Shown here: positions 16,466 to 24,648 of the stretch, piece after piece
How positions within the stretch are numbered: position 1 is the first letter of the stretch
How the letters are laid out: each line of letters starts with the position of its first letter
Source: Chelatococcus asaccharovorans
GTDB taxonomy: Bacteria > Pseudomonadota > Alphaproteobacteria > Rhizobiales > Beijerinckiaceae
DNA length: 64,000 nt
Reading direction: 5' to 3'
NCBI RefSeq assembly: GCF_003201475.1
Contig: NZ_QJJK01000015.1
Location: forward strand, 62,001-126,000
Made by a program: the position numbers and the translations under genes
The notes under the pieces: generated by a model
What the model saw: only the letters and a program-made list of their open reading frames with translations
The model's database searches: none
Told to the model about the DNA's origin: nothing

Positions 16466-16951
16466 TCATAGCCGCGCGGCAACCTCTTCCAGCTGGTCCG
16501 TGCAGCGGCCCCAGCCTTCGTGGAAACCCATGCCTTCATGGGTTTCGCGATCTTCGGCCGTCCAGTGGCGGACACGCGCTGTATAGCGCGTCTTGCCCGG
16601 ATCGTTCGCCTCGTCCTCGAAGGTCAGGATGATCGTGATGAAGGGCTTCTCGGAAGGAACCCAAGCTTCGCTGTAAGCATCCGTCAGGACGAGCCGTTCG
16701 TTCTCGACGACTTCAAGATAGATGCCGCGATTGGGATAATCTTCGCCGTCCGGGCTGCGCATGACGATGAAATTCGATCCGCCGGGACGGACGTCGAGTT
16801 CGGCTTCGCTGACGCTCCACGGGCGAGGCGCGAACCACTGCTTCAGAAGCGCGGGATCGGTCCAGGCACGAAACACAGCGTGGCGGGGGGCCGCGATCGT
16901 CCGCGTCAGGGATAGTTCATGTGCAGCGGGTGTCGTTGCTGTCGGTGTCAT
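16466..16951 (-). CDS. SRPBCC / AHSA1 (Aha1-like) domain protein
   Basis: A 161-residue START-like protein. Residues ELSLTRTIAAPRHAVFRAWT and PALLKQWFAPRPW are the family's N-terminal strand-helix, GGSNFIVMRSPDG is the central hairpin, and GFHEGWGRCTDQLEEV is the long C-terminal helix. ATG at 16951 has GAGGA upstream; an upstream in-frame start adds only six residues. Such proteins bind small hydrophobic ligands in a cavity; the role is unknown. The 3-prime side abuts a cupin remnant. Confidence 0.85.
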   Translation of the reverse strand: MTPTATTPAAHELSLTRTIAAPRHAVFRAWTDPALLKQWFAPRPWSVSEAELDVRPGGSNFIVMRSPDGEDYPNRGIYLEVVENERLVLTDAYSEAWVPSEKPFITIILTFEDEANDPGKTRYTARVRHWTAEDRETHEGMGFHEGWGRCTDQLEEVAARL

Positions 16952-17224
16952 GGGGCTGTTTCCTCGCAAGATCTACAGTTGTCCGTGGCAGACTGCACGT
17001 TGCGTTTCATACTGTAAACGCTATCATCGATTCGGCATCCAGCACCCGTCACGCTATTTGCGTCGCGATGCTGCGATTTTCGAATTTTCTTATAGGCCCC
17101 ATACGGGCACTTTCTTTTCCTGGCAGAGTTCTGGTCTCACCTCCATCTGAGCTGGCCACGCAACTGAAACAGGCGGCACCAACGGGCCAGGTGCAACACG
17201 TTCTCACAGCTTCTGGGTCTTCCT

Positions 17225-17896
17225 ATGGCAATGATCGTCATCACAGGCTGCGACACCGGCCTAGGCCTCGAATTCGCAAGGCAATATGCGGCGGACGGAC
17301 ATCGTGTCCATGCCACCTGTCTTGATCTGCGCAATGCGGACGAGGCGCGGGCGATCCCCGGTGACATCACGGTATCGAAGCTCGACGTCACCGATCACGC
17401 GGCAATCGAAGCCTTCGCAGAAGGGCTCGCCGGCGCTCCCGTCGACATCCTTTTGAACAATGCGGGCATTGGCCGGCCGCATCCGCCATTCGGACAGACG
17501 GACTATGCGAACTGGCGGCGGATCCTCGAGACGAACCTGATCGGTCCCATGAAACTGGCGGAATGCCTCGTCGAAAATGTGGCAGCCAGCGAACTCAAGA
17601 CCATGGCCTTCGTATCGAGCCGCATGGGATCGATTGCGCTCAACAACTCCGGAGGCTCCTATGCCTATCGGTCAAGCAAAGCCGGGCTCAACATGGTGGT
17701 CAAGTCACTTGCGGTAGACCTCGCGCCGCGCCATGTCAGCGTGATCGCGCTGCATCCGGGCTGGGCTGCGACCGAACCCGGCGGGCGCGTCCCCGTCGCC
17801 GAGAGCGTAGCGGGCATGCGTGGCGTGTTGCATCGCGCCGGCCGGCACCACACGGGGATCTTCCAGACCTATCACGACCAGCCGCTGCCGTGGTAA
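17225..17896 (+). CDS. SDR family oxidoreductase
   Basis: A 223-residue classical short-chain dehydrogenase. The dinucleotide site TGCDTGLG is at residues 7-14, NNAG at 78-81, and the catalytic Tyr148-x-x-x-Lys152 lies in AYRSSKAG with a Ser around 136. It starts after a 273-base spacer and is followed after 4 bases by a sugar-lactonase gene, so it may oxidise a sugar to the lactone that the next enzyme opens. Length is slightly short for the family, with no truncation visible. Confidence 0.87.
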   Translation: MAMIVITGCDTGLGLEFARQYAADGHRVHATCLDLRNADEARAIPGDITVSKLDVTDHAAIEAFAEGLAGAPVDILLNNAGIGRPHPPFGQTDYANWRRILETNLIGPMKLAECLVENVAASELKTMAFVSSRMGSIALNNSGGSYAYRSSKAGLNMVVKSLAVDLAPRHVSVIALHPGWAATEPGGRVPVAESVAGMRGVLHRAGRHHTGIFQTYHDQPLPW

Positions 17897-17900
17897 AATT

Positions 17901-18794
17901 ATGAATTGCACACCCGATATCGAAGTCGTCGTCGATAACCGCAACCAGCTTGGCGAATGTCCGTGTTGGCATCCGGAGGAGCAGGCGCTCTATTGGGTGG
18001 ATGCCTTGCGTCCGGCCTTGCACAGGATGGGTGCGGATGGCGAGATCGCCTCCTGGCAGATGCCGGCGGTGATCGGCTCCTTCGGCTTCCGCGACAAGGG
18101 CGGCATTGTCGCGGCTCTGCAGACCGGCTTCGCGCTGGTCGAGCTCGTGGACGACCGCGGCACGAGCTTCGTGAAGCGCCTTATGGATCCCGAGCCGGAG
18201 CGCCCCCTGAACATCCTCAATGACGGCAAATGCGACAGGCGCGGGCGCTTCTGGTGCGGCTCGCGCGATGCTGATCTCGCCCATCCCACCGGCTCGCTCT
18301 ATCGCCTGGATGACAGCGCGCATGTCACCTTGATGGATCGCGGCTTCATCGTCTCCAATGGCATCGCCTTTTCGCCGGACGATCGCACCCTATACTTTGC
18401 GGACAGCCGTGCTGAGTCTGTCTTTGCCTATGATTTCGACCTTGATGCCGGCGCGATTTCCAATCGCCGCCTGTTTTTCTCGACCCGCGACATCCCCGGC
18501 CGCTGTGACGGCGCAACGGTCGACAGCGAAGGTTTCTACTGGTGCGCGCTCGTCCATGGCGGGCAGATTGCGCGGGTGGATCCGAAGGGCCGCTTCGACC
18601 GCCTTATCGATGTCCCCGTGAAGCATCCGACCATGTGCACGTTTGGCGGACCTGCGCTTGATATTCTCTACGTGACGAGCGCGGCATCGATGGTTCCCGA
18701 AGCCGAACGCGCGAGCGTCGACCATGCCGGCGCGGTCTTTGCGCTGCACGGCCTCGGTGTTCGCGGCCTCCCCGAGCCGAAATTCGCCGGTTGA
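17901..18794 (+). CDS. SMP-30/gluconolactonase/LRE family sugar lactonase
   Basis: A 297-residue six-bladed beta-propeller enzyme. The metal ligand Glu19 lies in LGECPCWHPEEQ, the Asn ligand in ILNDGKCDRRGRFW, and the SNGIAFSPDDRTLYFADS segment supplies the second Asn and the catalytic Asp. The GGP-like end YVTSAAS is also present. It hydrolyses an aldonolactone to the aldonate. It is co-transcribed with the SDR gene and convergent with the sugar ABC transporter operon, ending 2 bases from it. The ATG at 17901 is chosen because it sits 4 bases after the SDR stop and gives a normal N-terminus. Confidence 0.88.
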   Translation: MNCTPDIEVVVDNRNQLGECPCWHPEEQALYWVDALRPALHRMGADGEIASWQMPAVIGSFGFRDKGGIVAALQTGFALVELVDDRGTSFVKRLMDPEPERPLNILNDGKCDRRGRFWCGSRDADLAHPTGSLYRLDDSAHVTLMDRGFIVSNGIAFSPDDRTLYFADSRAESVFAYDFDLDAGAISNRRLFFSTRDIPGRCDGATVDSEGFYWCALVHGGQIARVDPKGRFDRLIDVPVKHPTMCTFGGPALDILYVTSAASMVPEAERASVDHAGAVFALHGLGVRGLPEPKFAG

Positions 18795-18796
18795 TT

Positions 18797-19201
18797 TCAA
18801 GCGCCGCCGGACAGCACGAACGGCTCTTGAATGCGCGTGTCCTGGGATTGGAAGAACAGCCGGATCGGCCGGCGCTGGGATGAGCCCACGCCCGGCTTCG
18901 TCGCGCTGACCTGGATATGGTGCGAAGGATTGTCGGTAAAGGTGAAGCGACCGTCCGGGCCGCTTGTCGTGCGGCCCTTTTCGCTGAAGGTCGTGAAATT
19001 GAAGGTCCACAGCGTCACGTCGGCGCCAGCGACGGGATTGCCGGCGGCATCCACGACGGTGCCTTCCACCAGACCGCTGTTATGTGTGTTCGCGTAGAGG
19101 TCCCACGCACCGGCGATGAGCAGGATGATGAGCGGCGTCATCACGAAGCGGTTGACGAGCCATTTGCGCCAGGGGGGGCTTTGATAATCTTCATCGTCCA
19201 C
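18797..19201 (-). CDS. Membrane-anchored carboxypeptidase-regulatory-like (Ig-like) domain protein
   Basis: A 134-residue protein with one N-terminal membrane segment (about residues 20-37, VMTPLIILLIAGAWDLY) and an Ig-like beta-sandwich from about residue 43: VEGTVVDAAGNPVAGADVTL, then GRTTSGPDGRFTFTDN. This matches the CarboxypepD_reg-like fold. The domain would face the periplasm. It is the last gene of the ABC sugar operon, starting 9 bases after the permease stop, which suggests it assists the transporter, but no function is known to me. Confidence 0.75.
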   Translation of the reverse strand: MDDEDYQSPPWRKWLVNRFVMTPLIILLIAGAWDLYANTHNSGLVEGTVVDAAGNPVAGADVTLWTFNFTTFSEKGRTTSGPDGRFTFTDNPSHHIQVSATKPGVGSSQRRPIRLFFQSQDTRIQEPFVLSGGA

Positions 19202-19210
19202 GATGCGGCC

Positions 19211-20023
19211 TCATCCTTTGGTGGCGCCAGATGTGAGCCCCTGGATGAACTCCTTCTGCGCCAGGAGGAAAAGCAGGATGCCGGGTGCGAGAACCATGAC
19301 GCAGAACGCGTAAAGCGCGCCGGTGGTGTCCTCCTGGTAGGACAGGAAGCGCGAGAGCCCAAGCGGCAGGGTCTGCATGTCGGCCGATCGCGTCATGATC
19401 AACGGCCAGAGGAAGTTGTTCCATGACCAGATGAACGACAGAATGATATTGGTCGCCATGGCGGATTTGGCAAGCGGCATCATCACTTTCCAGATGATCC
19501 GCCACTCGGACAGGCCGTCGATCTTTGCCGCATCGATCAAGGACTTCGGCACTGCATCGAAACTCGCCTTGAAAACGAAAATGCAGATGATCGTCGAGAA
19601 CTGCGGCAAGGCGAGGCCGAGATAGGAATCGAGCAGGCCGAGCTTGCCGGTGATGAGATAGGCCGGAATGATGGTGGCCTGGAACGGCACCATCATGCAG
19701 GACAGAAACAGCATCAGCACGAGGTTCTTGCCGCGGAAGCCACGCGTCAGCGCATAGCCGGCCATCGCATTGAAGATGACATTGGCGGCGATCGTCAGGA
19801 CGGAGACGATGACGCTGTTGAGGAAATAACGCGCGAAGGGAATCGCATACCAGACATCCACATAATAGAAGAGATGCGGATTGCGCGGGATGATGTTCGG
19901 CGGGTAGGTGAAGATGTTCTCGCCCGACACGGATGTCTTGAGCACCCAGTAGAACGGCACGAGCATGATGAAGCTCGCGACGAGCAGGATGAGATGGATC
20001 GGCCAGCGCGGGTAGTGACGCAT
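19211..20023 (-). CDS. Carbohydrate ABC transporter permease (MalG/UgpE family)
   Basis: A 270-residue permease with six membrane segments. The coupling motif is LIDAAKIDGLSEWRIIWKVM followed by MPLAKSA, as in CUT1 permeases. Its ATG overlaps the stop of the upstream permease by one base (TGATG at 20021-20025), showing translational coupling. It pairs with the permease at 20023-20961. No ATPase is in this operon; the nearest fitting one is at 30159. Confidence 0.9.
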   Translation of the reverse strand: MRHYPRWPIHLILLVASFIMLVPFYWVLKTSVSGENIFTYPPNIIPRNPHLFYYVDVWYAIPFARYFLNSVIVSVLTIAANVIFNAMAGYALTRGFRGKNLVLMLFLSCMMVPFQATIIPAYLITGKLGLLDSYLGLALPQFSTIICIFVFKASFDAVPKSLIDAAKIDGLSEWRIIWKVMMPLAKSAMATNIILSFIWSWNNFLWPLIMTRSADMQTLPLGLSRFLSYQEDTTGALYAFCVMVLAPGILLFLLAQKEFIQGLTSGATKG

Positions 20024-20961
20024 CAGTCCCTCTCCACGGCGCCGGCGTTGCCGCCCGAGAAACGGTTGGCCGCCCAGGCTATTGTGATCAACATGATGAA
20101 GAACACCACGGTGACGGCCGCGGCATAGTCGAAGCGCGTCTGCACGAAGCCGAGCTTGTAGATATAGGTCACGAGAATTTCCGTCGCGCGGCCCGGCCCG
20201 CCGCCGGTCATCACATAGACCAGATCGAAGCTCGTGACGGAATTGAGCATACCGATGACGAAGCACAGGAAGATCGAGGGTTTCAGCAGCGGCAGGGTGA
20301 TGCGCAGGAAACGGCGAAAGGCATTGGCGCCGTCGATCTCCGCCGCCTCGTAGAGATTGCCCGGGATATTCTGAAGTCCCGTCAGCAGAATGATCATGTA
20401 GAACCCCAGCATCTGCCAGATATTGGCTGCGATGACCGAAGGCAGCGCCCAGGTGAAGGAATTGAGAAACTGGATCGGCGAATCGACGAGATGAAGGGAG
20501 CGCGCGACATAGTTGATCAGCCCGACGCGTTCGTCGAACATCCATCGCCAGATGATCGCAACGGCGACCGTCATCAGCGGATAGGAGAGGAAGATCGCGG
20601 TTCTATAGACGTCCCGGCCGCGGATGTCGGCATTGACGAGAAGCGCCAGCGCCAGGGCGATCGCGATCCCGATAGGCGCCGACCCGATGATGTAGAGCGT
20701 GTTCCAGAGCGATTGCCAGAACACCTCGTCCGTCAGCATCTCGTCGTAATTGTCGAAGCCGATCCAGACGGCCGGGCGCAAGGGCGACCAGGCCTGAAAG
20801 GACAGAATGACGTTCCAGGCGAGCGGGAGAATGCGATAAAGCAGAAAAATCAATAACGACGGGGCGAGAAAGCACCAGATCAGCACCGCCTGCCGCGTCG
20901 TCTTTCGGGCTATGAAGGAAGAGCGGTGACGTCGTCCCGCTTCGACAGTCGCCGTAACCAT
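20023..20961 (-). CDS. Carbohydrate ABC transporter permease (MalF/UgpA family)
   Basis: A 312-residue CUT1 permease. The first membrane segment is LIWCFLAPSLLIFLLY, and the coupling motif is LYEAAEIDGANAFRRFLRIT. ATG at 20961 follows AAGGATATA; longer readings begin inside a palindromic repeat. It lies between the MalG-like gene and the binding protein, with a 200-base spacer upstream that holds a mosaic repeat, which may lower permease expression relative to the binding protein. Confidence 0.9.
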   Translation of the reverse strand: MVTATVEAGRRHRSSFIARKTTRQAVLIWCFLAPSLLIFLLYRILPLAWNVILSFQAWSPLRPAVWIGFDNYDEMLTDEVFWQSLWNTLYIIGSAPIGIAIALALALLVNADIRGRDVYRTAIFLSYPLMTVAVAIIWRWMFDERVGLINYVARSLHLVDSPIQFLNSFTWALPSVIAANIWQMLGFYMIILLTGLQNIPGNLYEAAEIDGANAFRRFLRITLPLLKPSIFLCFVIGMLNSVTSFDLVYVMTGGGPGRATEILVTYIYKLGFVQTRFDYAAAVTVVFFIMLITIAWAANRFSGGNAGAVERD

Positions 20962-20979
20962 TATATCCTTCCGCGCATC

Positions 20980-21085
20980 GGCGCATTTTCGAGCGAAGGG
21001 AAAACCGGTTCGCGTGCAGAAAATGCGCGAAAACAATGACCTGAAGCATGTCCGGTGAACCGGAGTTCACGGGGACATGCTCTCG
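20980..21085. repeat. Mosaic palindromic repeat (RIME-like), copy 1
   Basis: The first half contains GCATTTTCGAGCG, ACCGGTTCGCGTG and AGAAAATGCGC, forming a stem between 20983-20990 and 21019-21026. The second half is a separate hairpin, AGCATGTCC (21045-21053) with GGACATGCT (21073-21081) and an inner GTGAAC/GTTCAC stem. The first half is nearly identical to bases 32657-32725; the second hairpin is different. Such mosaics resemble RIME elements of rhizobial intergenic DNA. It lies inside the sugar ABC operon, between binding protein and permease. Confidence 0.75.
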
Positions 21086-21161
21086 GTTACTCCGGCAGAA
21101 CGCCTCAGCGTGTGGCTCCCCCAGGCCGGCAAGGGAGCCGCGCCGTGGGGCGCGCCACCTT

Positions 21162-22412
21162 TCAAGAGCGCCGCATGACGCGCGTGACGGCGCGCTCGGC
21201 ATCGGCCAGGGCCGTCTTCGAATCCTTGCGGCCGAGCACCGCATTCTGGATTTCCGGCCAGAACGCATCCTTGACCTGCGCATCATTGGGCAGAGGCCAG
21301 TTGCCGGTCATCTTGTCCGTATGCTCGATCTGCGTCTGCAGGACGGCGTGGGCCAGCGGGTCCTCGGTCTTCATCTTGGCGAGGACCGTATTGTCCGCCT
21401 CGACGTTGCCGGTGAGAATGCGCCGGCTCAGGGCGAATTTCGTCGCCCATTTGTTGCCCGTCATATGCTTGATGAGGGCCCAGGCGACTTCCGGGTTCTT
21501 CGAGGACTTCGAGATGACGAAAGCGTGGTTGGTCGGGGTGGACCAGTTGCCCGGCGCCTGCGTTGCACCGAGCGTGTCCGGGTTGACCCAGGGGCCCTGG
21601 CCCTTGACAAAGAAATACGAGGCCGAATGCGCCTGGAGCATGCCGACATTGCCCGAGGCAAAGGCGCCGTTCGGTTCCACCCAGCGCCCTGTCCAGGCGA
21701 TCTTGTTAATGCCGCCCGAGGCGGTCGCCTTGGCGAGCTTGTCGAGCACCGCGGCGGTTTCGGGCGTATTGAAGGCGGGTGTGCGCATGTCCGGCTTCAG
21801 GAGCTCCACGCCGTTCATCCGCATCAGCGGCCAGTAGAGCCAGTCGAAATTGAGGGTCAGGAAGCCGGTCTTCTCGCCCTTCGCCATGGCCTGCGAGAAA
21901 TTGATGATCTCATCGAAGGATTTGGGCGGTCCGGACAAACCCGCTTCCTTGAACATTGTCTTGTTGTAATAGAGCAGCGTCTTGGCGACATAGAACGGAA
22001 TGGCGAACTGCTTTTTATCATAGACGAACCCCGAGAGATAATCGGGGTTGTAGAGCTTCGCGACGGCGGGCTCCTTCTCGAGCATGGGCGACATATCGAG
22101 CAGCGCGCCGTTGGCCGCCCATTCCACCCAGATCATGCCCTGCAGGTCGATGATATCGGGCGCGGTTCCCGCGACCAGCTGCGTCTGGTAGAACGCCGGT
22201 AATTCCGGCCCCTTCTTGTCCAGCCATTCGATCTCGACGCCCGGATTATCCTTGGTGAAATCGGCGAACAGTTCTTTGAAGTAGGCTTCCTGGTCCGCGA
22301 TATTCCAGGTCAGCATACTGATTTTCTTGTTGGACTGGGCTCTGAGATAGGCGGGAGCGGCGAGTACGCCCGCCATCGCCAGTCCGCCCTTGATCACTGT
22401 CCTGCGGTCCAT
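21162..22412 (-). CDS. Carbohydrate ABC transporter substrate-binding protein, Tat signal
   Basis: A 416-residue SBP_bac_1 (family 1) protein. The N-terminus MDRRTVIKGGLAMAG has a twin-arginine motif and is followed by KISMLTWNIADQEAYFKEL, a typical first strand. ATG at 22412 follows GGGAGGATGGA. It is the first gene of the operon with the two permeases and the Ig-like protein. The ligand is a sugar or glycoside by family; the divergent dehydratase gene suggests a sugar acid or its parent sugar. Confidence 0.88.
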   Translation of the reverse strand: MDRRTVIKGGLAMAGVLAAPAYLRAQSNKKISMLTWNIADQEAYFKELFADFTKDNPGVEIEWLDKKGPELPAFYQTQLVAGTAPDIIDLQGMIWVEWAANGALLDMSPMLEKEPAVAKLYNPDYLSGFVYDKKQFAIPFYVAKTLLYYNKTMFKEAGLSGPPKSFDEIINFSQAMAKGEKTGFLTLNFDWLYWPLMRMNGVELLKPDMRTPAFNTPETAAVLDKLAKATASGGINKIAWTGRWVEPNGAFASGNVGMLQAHSASYFFVKGQGPWVNPDTLGATQAPGNWSTPTNHAFVISKSSKNPEVAWALIKHMTGNKWATKFALSRRILTGNVEADNTVLAKMKTEDPLAHAVLQTQIEHTDKMTGNWPLPNDAQVKDAFWPEIQNAVLGRKDSKTALADAERAVTRVMRRS

Positions 22413-22611
22413 TCCATCCTCCCTCGTGCTTCTTCGCTGTCCGCCACCCGCGCCGGCGTCATGCACCTTCACAGCGCGCGATGCCGTCTGGCCTCCCGGC
22501 GCGATGCAGACGATTCATGCATTCCACGGCATATGCCGGAACTTCCTTCCATCCCCTCGCAAGAGTGCGCGGCTCATTGTTATGGATTGCCAACGCCCAT
22601 TCTTGAGATGA

Positions 22612-22625
22612 TGATAGCGCTTGCA
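22612..22625. promoter_or_regulatory. Candidate LacI-family operator in a divergent promoter region
   Basis: TGATAGCGCTTGCA matches every fixed position of the degenerate LacI-family operator TGNNANCGNTNNCA, with a palindromic AGCGCT centre. It lies in the 399-base spacer (22413-22811) between the sugar ABC operon and the dehydratase-lacI operon. The LacI regulator at 24649 is the likely ligand. Nothing else in this spacer looks like a gene. Confidence 0.6.
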
Positions 22626-22811
22626 GAGATGCGGTCAAGCGGTCAGCTGGCACGCGCCGAGGAGATGCAGGAAAATTATTATTCTCAGAAAGTTAGATGA
22701 TATTGAGGACGAAGGCGCGCGCCTCTGGCGGGCGTCTTGCAAGCGATTTCATCTGGTGCAACTCCCGGCCGGATTGCGGCGGGGGCAGGCGCTGATGTGC
22801 GGAGTGAACAG

Positions 22812-24554
22812 ATGAGCGAAAATGAGCGTCCGCCGCGGCGCGAACCCGGTGAGTTGCGCAGCGCCCGCTGGTATTCCGCGGGCGGCATGCGCGCCTTCGC
22901 CCATCGCCAGCGCATGCAGCAGATGGGCTTCCGGCGCGATGAGTTCATGGGGCGTCCCGTCATCGCCATCGTCAATACCTGGAGCGACCTCAGTCCCTGC
23001 CACGCGCATCTGCGTGAGCGCGCCGAAGCCGTGAAGCGGGGCATCCTGCGGGCTGGCGGCTTTCCGGTCGAACTGCCGGCCATGTCGCTCGGCGAGGTGA
23101 TGGTGAAGCCGACGACCATGCTCTATCGCAATTTTCTGGCGATGGAGGTGGAGGAGCTCCTGCGCCAGCACCCCATCGACGGGGCGGTGCTGCTCGGCGG
23201 GTGCGACAAGACCACCCCCGGCCTCGTCATGGGCGCCATCAGCATGAATATCCCGGCGATCTACTGCCCGGCGGGGCCGATGCTGAACGGGCGCTGGCGC
23301 GGCACCAAGGTCGGCGCGGGCACGCACACCCGCAAGTATTGGGACGACTATCGCGCCGGCCACCTCAGCGAGGCTGAGATGGTCGAGATCGAAGGCATTT
23401 CGACGCGCTCGCCCGGCACCTGCAATACGATGGGCACGGCATCCACCATGACCTCGATCGCCGACGCCCTCGGCTTGATGCTGCCGGGTGCATCGAGCAT
23501 TCCGGCGATGGATGCCGCGCATCCGCGCATGGCGTCGGCCTGCGGCGAACGTATCGTCGAGATGGTGTGGAGCGACGTGAAACCGCTCGATATTCTCACG
23601 GCGGGGTCGGTGCGCAACGCGCTGCACGTCGATGCGGCGCTGGGCGGCTCGACGAACGCGGCCGTGCATCTCGTCGCGATCGCCCGGCGCGCGGGGCTTG
23701 CCATCTCGCTCGAGGATTTCGATGAGGCAGCCCGCCAGACGCCGGTTCTGGCCAATATCTTCCCGGCGGGCGATGCCCTGATGGAGGACTTCTTCTTCGC
23801 CGGCGGGCTCACAGGCCTGATGTCGCGGATCGCGGACCGGCTCGATCTCGACGCCATGACGGTTGCCGGCCTTTCCTGGCGCGAGGTTCTGGCGAAGGCG
23901 CGGGTGGATGACGACACCGTCATTCGTCCGCTCGACAGGCCGGTCGTGGATCGGCCTGCGATCGCCGTGCTGCGCGGCAATCTCGCGCCGGACGGCGCGG
24001 TCATCAAACCGTCGGCGGCGAGCGACCATCTGCTCACCCATCGCGGCCGCGCGGTGGTCTTCGACAGCCACGCTGAACTCAATGCCCGCATCGACGATCC
24101 GGATCTTGCCATCGACGAGACCAGCGTGCTCGTCCTGCGCGGGGCGGGCCCGGTCGGCGCGCCGGGCATGCCGGAATGGGGAGCGCTGCCCTTGCCGAAG
24201 CGCCTGCTCGACCGCGGCATCCGCGACCTGGTGCGCATTTCCGACGCGCGCATGAGCGGGACGCATTATGGCACCTGCGTGCTCCATGTCGCGCCGGAGT
24301 CCCACGTGGGCGGGCCGCTCGCCCTGGTGCAGACGGGTGACGAGATCCTGCTCGACGTGCCCAACCGCCGGCTCGAGTTGCTCGTCAGCGACGAGGAGCT
24401 TGCCCGGCGGCGGGCCGGCTGGCAGCCACCGCCACAACGGTTCAGCCGCGGTTATGGGGTGATTGTGGAAAGGCACATCACGCAGGCCGACAAGGGCTGC
24501 GATTTCGATTTTCTCGAGGCCGGGGCGGCTATACCTGAGCCGGAGATTTTCTGA
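22812..24554 (+). CDS. IlvD/Edd family dehydratase (aldonate dehydratase-like)
   Basis: A 580-residue Fe-S dehydratase. The three cluster Cys residues are Cys63 (SPCHAHL), Cys131 (GGCDKTTPG) and Cys204 (SPGTCNTMG), and the catalytic Ser482 lies in SDARMSGTHYGT. This pattern is that of the sugar-acid branch (L-arabinonate and D-xylonate dehydratases) with a 2Fe-2S cluster. ATG at 22812 follows GGAGTGAACAG. It would turn an aldonate into a 2-keto-3-deoxy acid, for which an HpcH/HpaI aldolase is encoded at 29337. The LacI regulator gene follows after 94 bases. Substrate stereochemistry cannot be told from sequence. Confidence 0.88.
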   Translation: MSENERPPRREPGELRSARWYSAGGMRAFAHRQRMQQMGFRRDEFMGRPVIAIVNTWSDLSPCHAHLRERAEAVKRGILRAGGFPVELPAMSLGEVMVKPTTMLYRNFLAMEVEELLRQHPIDGAVLLGGCDKTTPGLVMGAISMNIPAIYCPAGPMLNGRWRGTKVGAGTHTRKYWDDYRAGHLSEAEMVEIEGISTRSPGTCNTMGTASTMTSIADALGLMLPGASSIPAMDAAHPRMASACGERIVEMVWSDVKPLDILTAGSVRNALHVDAALGGSTNAAVHLVAIARRAGLAISLEDFDEAARQTPVLANIFPAGDALMEDFFFAGGLTGLMSRIADRLDLDAMTVAGLSWREVLAKARVDDDTVIRPLDRPVVDRPAIAVLRGNLAPDGAVIKPSAASDHLLTHRGRAVVFDSHAELNARIDDPDLAIDETSVLVLRGAGPVGAPGMPEWGALPLPKRLLDRGIRDLVRISDARMSGTHYGTCVLHVAPESHVGGPLALVQTGDEILLDVPNRRLELLVSDEELARRRAGWQPPPQRFSRGYGVIVERHITQADKGCDFDFLEAGAAIPEPEIF

Positions 24555-24612
24555 TCCCGGCGCGATTCGCTGCGAAGGCGTGTCGGTGCCCGGTAGGTCG
24601 CGTGGCAAATCT

Positions 24613-24632
24613 GGATCCGAATGTCCGGATCC
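24613..24632. promoter_or_regulatory. Palindrome upstream of lacI-type gene
   Basis: GGATCCG (24613-24619) and CGGATCC (24626-24632) are perfect inverted arms around AATGTC, 17 bases before the LacI start. It could be an autoregulatory site or an RNA stem that affects translation. It does not match the standard LacI half-site. Confidence 0.35.
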
Positions 24633-24648
24633 GAAGAAGTGGGAGAGC

